A stretch of 64,000 bases of DNA from Cephalotus follicularis (taxonomy: Eukaryota; Streptophyta; Magnoliopsida; Oxalidales; Cephalotaceae). The position numbers and the translations under genes are program-made. Positions 57,626 through 64,000 of the stretch are shown here, piece by piece; within the stretch, counting starts at the first letter, position 1; the number at the start of each line of letters is the position of its first letter. The stretch is from the NCBI GenBank assembly GCA_001972305.1, contig BDDD01001821.1, positions 217,545 to 281,544 of the forward strand. Reading direction: 5' to 3'. The notes beneath the pieces are model-generated. The model did not search any database and was not told where the DNA came from. It worked only from the letters and a program-made list of their open reading frames with translations.

Positions 57626-59017
57626 TGTTTAGCATAAAAATGTGTTGTTTTTAATGAGTTATTTGTGATATTTTTATGCTTGGATTGGACTACTTTGGTT
57701 GTGTTATATTGATTTTCAGGTACAAGTGCAAAATAACCAAAGTGCAAGAATACTACCCAAAAGTGTGCAAATTGGAGTTTGAAAGAGTAGAGATTGAAGA
57801 ATTGACAAATTCGGCAGAAAAAGAGCCAAACGCATCGATGTCTATAATAAACATCGATGTCTTTTCTGGATTTCAACGAACGCGTTGACGTCTTTTGTTA
57901 GAAGTCGACGTCTTTTCTGGGCAATACAAAGAGCTATGAATAAGGGATCGACGTCTTTGAGCAAAATCGGCCTGTAACTTTTGGACCAAAAGACATCGAC
58001 GTCTTTCACCTTAGGAATCGACGTCTTTCACGCGCATCTCAACAAAACGCGACTTTTACAAGATGACATCGACGCCTTTCATAAGAAGTCGACGTCTTCC
58101 TCTGCAGCGGAAATAGAAAGATTAGATTTTTGCCACATTTTGTAACTAGGATTGCTTTATTTCTGTTTTTGATCAGTTTTGAAGTATATAAACAATGCAT
58201 GGCCAGCCAAATCATGTATGTAGGAGTAGAGAGGCTGTAGAACCCTAATTTTTCTTTATCAATTTAGTTTTATTTCACAATGTTTAGTAGCTAAACTTTT
58301 TAAGGTTTCGGGGAAGAACAAAGCCTAGATTTGTATTGTTTCAATTCCATCAATAAAAATCCTTGAGTATTTGATTTGTTCCTCAATATTTCTGCCTTCG
58401 CACACACTTTGTCTGTCTGATTAAAATCCACAAACATCTTCTCGGTGAAGCTAAAAGTTGGAGAATAAATGGTGCTTAAATCAACGGAGTCTACTCATAC
58501 GATTTGTTGTAACGAACACACTTCGTATAGACATAGCATGTCTACTCATACGTCTTGCCGCCGCCGTTGCCGTACTTCGTATAGACCTAGCATGTCTACT
58601 CATACGTCTTGTCATCACCGCGTCACTCCGTATCGACCTAGCTGCCGTTGTTTATCAAGGTATGATCGTTCAACTAAATGGAATTGTTCAATAGAATCTA
58701 TGGTGAGTTTCTATACCCCAAAACCGTTTCTTAATTATATATTTTCTCTTCACTCTTTATTAGTTGTTTTGAGTAAGTTTAAAAATTGCATATTTTATTT
58801 CTTGGTATTTCAAATTCAAAGTCTTAATTTCTTGTTTTGATTATTTATTTTGTTTTGCATAATTAGGAGTAGTTTTTAATAGTTTATCTCAAATTTGGTA
58901 CACTTCGCCTAGGTTGGATAAATTACAACTAGTTTACGTTTCCCTGCATTCGACCTATTACTGCATGATCCGTGCACTTGCGGCTATAAATTTTAAAACA
59001 TTCTTTTTACGTGAACA
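57626..59017 (+). repeat. D2 3' LTR
   Basis: 1392 bp, same ends and landmarks as the 5' LTR (array 57830-58110, TATA 58185-58192). It lacks one 22-bp array unit. Confidence 0.94.
58469..58840 (+). CDS. LTR-borne Cys/His-rich repeat ORF (123 aa), D2 3' LTR
   Basis: Fourth copy of the repeat ORF. Substitutions relative to 50829-51200 include a change in the third repeat (HHRVTPYRPS) but no stop or frameshift. Coding status unproven. Confidence 0.4.
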   Translation: MVLKSTESTHTICCNEHTSYRHSMSTHTSCRRRCRTSYRPSMSTHTSCHHRVTPYRPSCRCLSRYDRSTKWNCSIESMVSFYTPKPFLNYIFSLHSLLVVLSKFKNCIFYFLVFQIQSLNFLF

Positions 59018-60866
59018 GTAGATGAGCTCTATTTGCTAATGGATTTGCTTGTGATCGATATGGAATTCCCTGCCAATGGGAAGCTACAATCGATTATCTT
59101 AGGTTTTCCTTTCCTAGCCATAACAAATGCTTGCATAAACTATCGATTTGGAGCCATGGACATATCCATTGGTAATAATAAGTTGAGACTAAACATTTTC
59201 AATGCAGCCCTAGGACCTCAGTGAGAGGAGGATTGTTTTTCCATATATATGATAGATGAGGTGGTATCCGAGTGTGCACCCGAGACCCTTGCAAATAACT
59301 CCTTGCAGCAATATTTGAGCATCTTTGCCGACGATTGTGATACAGACACTGGTGAGATGAATTCCCTAATGGATTTTCTCACCTCTTCAAATCTCCCTCC
59401 GTGGACATATAAATTTGAGCCATTACATCCTCTGGAAAAGTCACCCCTGCTGAATTCCATAGAATCTCCCCCTGTTTTAGACTGAAAGTCCTTACCTGAC
59501 TCTTTGAAGCATGCTTACTTGGGACCGAATGAAACACTCCCTCTCATTATTGCCTCTAGTTTTAATACTGATAAGGAAGACAAGGTATTGGCAGTCCTAA
59601 AGGATCACAAAGAAGCCATTGGGTGGTCAGTGGGAGATCTGAAAGGCATAAGCCCATCTATCTGTATGCATCAGATTTTCTGTGAAGATGGTGCTAAACC
59701 TTTTAGGGATGCACAACGAAGATTAAATCCAAATATGCGCAAAATTATTGAGAATTAGATTGTGAAGTGGTTAGATGCTGGCATTATTTACCCCATCTTT
59801 GACAGCAAATGGGTTAGTCCCACTCAAGTAGTGCCAAAGAAGTCGGGTATTATTGTAGCTGAGAATGAAAAAGGTGACAAGATCCACACTCGTACTATGA
59901 CTGGTTGGCGAGTATGTATTGACTATAGAAAACTTAACTCTGTCACTCACAAGGATCACTTTCCACTTCTATTCATTGATCAAATCCTTGAGAAGCTGTC
60001 CGACAATAACTACTTTAGCTTTTAGATGGCTACTCTTGATATAACCAAGCAAGTGTGTGCCCAGAGGACCAAGAGAAAACCACATTTACATGCCTGTATG
60101 GCACATTGGCATTCCGACGGATGCCCTTTGGATTATGTAATGCCACTGCCACTTTCCAGCGTTGCATGCTCGCTGTATTTTCTGATATGGTAGGGGAGTT
60201 CCTCGAGGATTTTATGGATGATTTCTCTGTCATTGGAGAATCCTTTGATGATGGCCTCCTTAAGCTAGAAAAGGTTCTCAAGCGTAGAAAGGAGACAAAT
60301 CTGGTTTTGAGTTGGGAGAAGAGTCATTTTATGGTTCAAGAAGGCATTGTGCTTGGACACATTGTCTCCTCTAGTGGGATTGACGTTGATAGAGCAGAAG
60401 TTGAATTAATCCAGAAACTCCCTCCTCCATCTTCTGTTTAGAAAGTCAGATCTTTTTCTCGGCCATGCCGGATTAGTCGCAAGATTGGTCGCTGCACCTA
60501 TTATTCAGCCCCTGGATTGGTCGCTGCCTTTTGAAATTATGTGCGATGCATCAGATTATGCAATCGGTGCTATTTTAGGACAGAAGGTAGACAAGAAACT
60601 GGTTGTCATTTACTATGCTAGTAAGACTTTTTTAGAGGTTCAATCTAAATACACCATGACTGAAAAAGAATTGTTAGCAGTAGCGTTTGGTCTGGAAAAG
60701 TTTTGTTCATACCTCCTAGGATCCAAGGTTGTGGTGTATACGGATCATTATGCTCTCAAGCACCTCCTTTCAAAAAAGGACACAAAACCTAGACTTATTC
60801 GATGGATTATGCTATTACAGTAATTTGACTGAGAAATCCGTGAAAAGAAAGGTTATGAGAACTTCT
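59018..60866 (+). pseudogene. Element E pol: end of protease, RT, RNase H (Athila-type), decayed
   Basis: It resumes E's frame after D2 (ELYLLMDLLVID), ends the protease domain, then a linker, RT and RNase H. RT has FMDDFSVIG near 60215, intact. RNase H has [15 protein letters not shown] and [11 protein letters not shown]. Stops at 59222, 59483, 59756, 60023, 60439 and about 60822. A frameshift lies near 60020 and about 45-50 codons are missing near 60470 between RT and RNase H. It breaks off after KKGYENF, before integrase, close to the H LTR start. Decay is greater than in D1/D2, as expected for the oldest host element. Confidence 0.9.
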
Positions 60867-62018
60867 TTTTGCAGTCTCCCATAGGCCTTGTCACGCTCCA
60901 AACCGCGGGAGTAAACCCCCACGATCCGACGCGTAATATACATTCCCTTCAATCCATTTATATCATAATCATACTTCAAAGTGCTATATACATATATATC
61001 TTTAAATCAAAGTCGTAATACATCAACGGAATGATCAATTCAAATAAAAACTAACTCTTAAAATCTCCCTAAAATCGGGCATGAAGTATTCGTTTATCGA
61101 ACTTAACCCCCTGTAAAGAAAAATTCAATATATAATATATATATTCACACTTCCGAAGGAGGAATCAGCAGTTTATATAAATATGGGGCTCAGCCCTCAA
61201 AAATCACAACTTAACTCATTATTACATCATTCTAATATCTCAAATGATGGACCTGCCCCGGTCTAATACATCAACACACATATCGTAAGCACTGCCACAT
61301 GTGGATAGGTCGATAGCTGAAATAAAACATCTCTTATACATCTTTAGATTTTGTATCTTATACATTACACGTCTTATAAATTCGTACAATTAGATATAAC
61401 TACAAGGCCTTTTATATGTCTCATATAAGTAAACCATAAACATGAGGCCCATTTTTATACAACTCTTTATAAGCAACTCCATATACAATTGGCTAACAAA
61501 ATCTGCTATAGAAAACCCGTCCTTCTCAACTTACCTCACTGCAGTCCATCACCTGGGCCTGAGCCTGACCCATTCCGCAGACTGGGGAAATGGGTCAACA
61601 ACATAATATCGTGTAGGTATACTATATGCCATGTAGTACAACAGGTATATGACAATATGTCATGCATGCCACAGGGTAGTAATGTGCTATGCATGTAATC
61701 AATATAATCACATGTCATGTGGTGAACAATGTGTATCATGCGTCATATAATGTCATGAGTATGAATGACAATTGCGGACATCGTCAGTATACCAACCGTC
61801 CCTAAGCAGTGGTATACTTGGCTGGTCCTAATCACATCAAAGGCCATAGGCCTGCAAACACTCTGTAAACAATCAGTCATCATACGTAGGGACAAACAAT
61901 CCGTAGGTCTAAGTACTACTCTGCCCCTCCGGCCCGAGATAGCACTACCACCGACTACCTACCCTTTTGAGGTAGTAGCCGAGTGGGGAAGAGATAACGC
62001 TAATTACATCATGGCTAA

Positions 62019-62240
62019 GCCATAAAAACGGTCAGAGCCCGTAAGTATAGTGGTAAAGCCGTAAAAACGGTCAGAACCCGTAAATATAGTGGTAAAGCCG
62101 TAAAAAAGGTCAGAACCCGTAAGTATAGTGGTAAAGCCGTAAAAACGGTCAGAACTCGTACGTATAGTGGTAAAGTCGTAAAAATGGTCAGAACCCGTAA
62201 GTATAGTGGTAAAGCCATAAAAAGAGTCAGAACCCGTAGG
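62019..62240. repeat. 39-bp minisatellite, about 5.7 copies
   Basis: The unit starts GCCGTAAAAACGGTCAGAAC and continues CCGTAAGTATAGTGGTAAA. Five full copies and one partial copy, with few substitutions. Because 39 is 13 codons, two minus-strand frames stay open across it (a 13-residue FTTILTGSDRFYG repeat), which explains the long ORFs there. GTAAAAACGGTC also hints at a short inverted repeat in each unit. Confidence 0.92.
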
Positions 62241-62877
62241 TGCCAGTAACCTCCAGTGATGATATGATCTAACGTCCATAATCCTCGTGACGGAAACAAA
62301 AATTACGAATGGGTTATCTCATAGGTCTCAAGCAATGATATCCACAACTATAACTATACCATACTCGTATCCTCTGACATATATTCATTTAAAGAATAGG
62401 GACCATTTCATAAAGGACCTCATAGGATTCGCATTCGTCAAACCATTAAAATCATTTACATGGCCATAAGTTGTTTTTCGTATCCATAAGTCATTTTCGT
62501 TTCCATGATTCAGTTTTGTAATCAATTTTCATAACCATTTTGTTGGTCCCTATCGAAGTTCTAATGAATGGAAGAGAAGTCAAATGGAGAATATCCGCAT
62601 CTAGATATCCCGCAAATGGAGCTATCCGAACCATTCATTGACAATCATTTCGTAAACCATTGTGTAAACTCGTTTGTTAGGAACTTTCTTAACTTCTTCT
62701 TTGAAACTTTATCGTTGAAATCAAAGTGTTAAAAGGATTTCCATAGGTTACAATGCCGTAGGGATGCTTCCTACTAAATCAGTTTAAAGAAGAAACAGTT
62801 TGGAATTGAAAACTGCGAGAAACAGTGACATTTCACAAAACATGCACTAAGCGTCAATTAGTTTAGTTTAAAAACGT

Positions 62878-63012
62878 AAAGTGTCGACTATTCAGTCAGC
62901 ACACAAAAGAGTCGACTGTTTTAGAAAGCATAACTATAAAACATCGACTACTCAGTTTAAAACATGAAAGCGTCAACGGGTTTAGTTTTGAAAACATAAA
63001 GTGTCGACAGTT
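62878..63012. repeat. GTCGAC-word cluster in H
   Basis: About five to six words (GTGTCGACTATTC, GAGTCGACTGTTT, CATCGACTACTC, GTGTCGACAGTTT) lie 25-35 bases apart, separated by 'AAACATAAA'-like spacers. Confidence 0.8.
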
Positions 63013-64000
63013 TTGATAGAAAATGCAGTTTACAAAATAGTTCGCAGATCAGTGAAACTATGTCCAAAATCCATGAAATCCGTTTTAAAACCAGTAAAAC
63101 AGATTATACATATACCCAGTTCCCCATTCCTTCCATTTAACATGTAAGCAATCAACAATCACTTAACAGCAGAAATAATCCATACAAATGAAGAAATGTG
63201 GCAAATAGTATAACCTATCTGTTAGGGATTGGGCTATCGAACCTCCTATCCTCAGCTAATCTCTTCACACTGCACACACAACACGTTTTTGTTACACCTT
63301 ACACATCGGAATCACAACACCGTCACCACCGGAGCTCCGGCCAGATTCCGGCCAACACCCTGGGCTCCAGCGACACCTATAAACAGACTCCACATTGGAC
63401 AAACTATTCGAAACTATCGGAGACTCGCCGTGACTAACCGCAGAACGCGCTGTCACGGCCGACAGTGAGTTTGACTCACTGAGTCGACTCGCCGGACTTC
63501 AACAGTTCCGATCAACACTCAAAAACGCCATAACTGACCTTAAAATCCTTTAATCAGTTTATTGGTGGCTGTAACTCACCATGACTTGGCGCCAAACGCC
63601 GTGTCACAGGTGACAGCGAGATGGACTCGCTGTGATGACTCAGTGACTATAATCCGGCCGAACAGCGCCTCGACTGACACAAAAATGGGCGTAGCTGGTC
63701 CTCAGGATGAAAACCAGCTCCTTCCGTGATGATATCGGCGACGAACGGTGGTACGATAGTGGCTGTTCAACAAGGAAGAGAAGGAAAGAGAAAGATAGGA
63801 GGGTTACCTGGCAGAAGAGCTTGCCATTTCTCTCTCCCCTGTTGTTGGTCTCCACTTCACCGGCGTCTCTTTCTTCTCCCGCTCTCTGGTTCTCTCTCTC
63901 GCAAGGCGCTGGCGCAAATGCGTCCGTTGCCTTTGTGTTGAAGTGCTTGGCGTTTTAACACCAGGCGCTTTTTTTTTCTTTTTAAATATATATATATATA

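Larger units (their letters stand above)
49964..59017 (+). mobile_element. D2: Athila-type Ty3/Gypsy element nested in E protease
   Basis: TG..CA ends and TSD GTAGA (49959-49963 and 59018-59022). LTRs are 1414 and 1392 bp. Total 9054 bp including the N gap. PBS, gag-pol and PPT are in the normal order on the plus strand. No env-like ORF: only about 590 bp separate pol from the 3' LTR. Confidence 0.96.
60889..64000 (-). mobile_element. H: minus-strand LTR, continuing beyond the window
   Basis: It begins TGTCACGCTCC (minus-strand end GGAGCGTGACA) at the point where E pol breaks. No PBS complement lies to its left, so this is the outer edge of a 3' LTR or a solo LTR. Landmarks from left: donor-like GAGGTAAGT (minus strand) near 61525, a 39-bp minisatellite, a GTCGAC cluster, a GC-rich transcribed-looking block (63270-63960) with pyrimidine tracts, and an AT repeat at 63982-64000 that could serve as TATA on the minus strand. 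No coding motif. The LTR is at least 3.1 kb if it is all one LTR. Confidence 0.55.

Noticed and set aside
62004-62299. Repeat-protein ORFs on the minus strand
   Set aside because: Produced by the 39-bp minisatellite, whose unit length is a multiple of three.
1-64000. Host gene, defence system or biosynthetic cluster
   Set aside because: All recognisable coding sequence belongs to gag-pol of LTR retrotransposons; no other domain was found on either strand.

Overview
This 64-kb window looks like nested, decayed LTR-retrotransposon heterochromatin from a flowering plant, probably a eudicot; the species cannot be told from the sequence. The evidence is Ty3/Gypsy elements of the Tekay/Del chromovirus type (tRNA-Met primer site, gag zinc knuckles, PR-RT-RH-IN, C-terminal chromodomain-like tail), Ty3/Gypsy elements of the Athila type (primer site TGGCGCCGTTGCC, FMDD reverse transcriptase), a SIRE-like Ty1/Copia remnant, target-site duplications and nested insertions. 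I found no convincing host gene, rRNA, tRNA or CRISPR array. Every gag-pol frame carries stops or frameshifts, so nothing here looks autonomous. One 364-base N gap lies at 51511-51874.

Layout. 1-1785: SIRE-like Copia gag fragment and LTR piece (minus). 1786-2884: Tekay-type LTR 3' part (plus). 2885-8878 and 23788-24945: mostly non-coding LTR-like sequence of minus-strand elements, only partly resolved. Into it is inserted Tekay element A (8879-23787, TSD GGGCC). A's 3' LTR in turn holds Tekay element B (15315-23637, TSD GGCTG). 24946-60866: an Athila-type element E, broken into three pieces. One break holds G (25619-48863), a probable minus-strand solo LTR. G holds Tekay element C (minus, 36397-48115, TSD ATCAT). 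C's 3' LTR holds an Athila-type D insertion (TSD ACAGT). The other break in E holds a second D element, D2 (49964-59017, TSD GTAGA). 60889-64000: left part of another minus-strand LTR, H.

Around D1 the sequence is rearranged. D1 (28408-35402) is cut inside integrase and joined at a short A-run to a second, apparently identical copy of its own left flank, followed by a lone D LTR (36987-38382). This is either a real recombination product (tandem duplication plus solo LTR) or a join of two haplotypes.

The most unusual signals are non-coding. (1) At least seven different LTR families, Copia and Gypsy alike, carry arrays of short palindromic words built on TCGA or GTCGAC. (2) Tekay-type LTRs share a hairpin about 140-145 nt before the LTR end, with a near-constant 12-nt loop and arms that differ between families but stay complementary. 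(3) The D-family LTR carries a Cys/His-rich repeat ORF that stays open in all four LTR copies while gag-pol has decayed. Boundaries supported by TG..CA ends, TSDs and primer sites are firm; those of the 3-8.9 kb and 23.8-24.9 kb regions are not.
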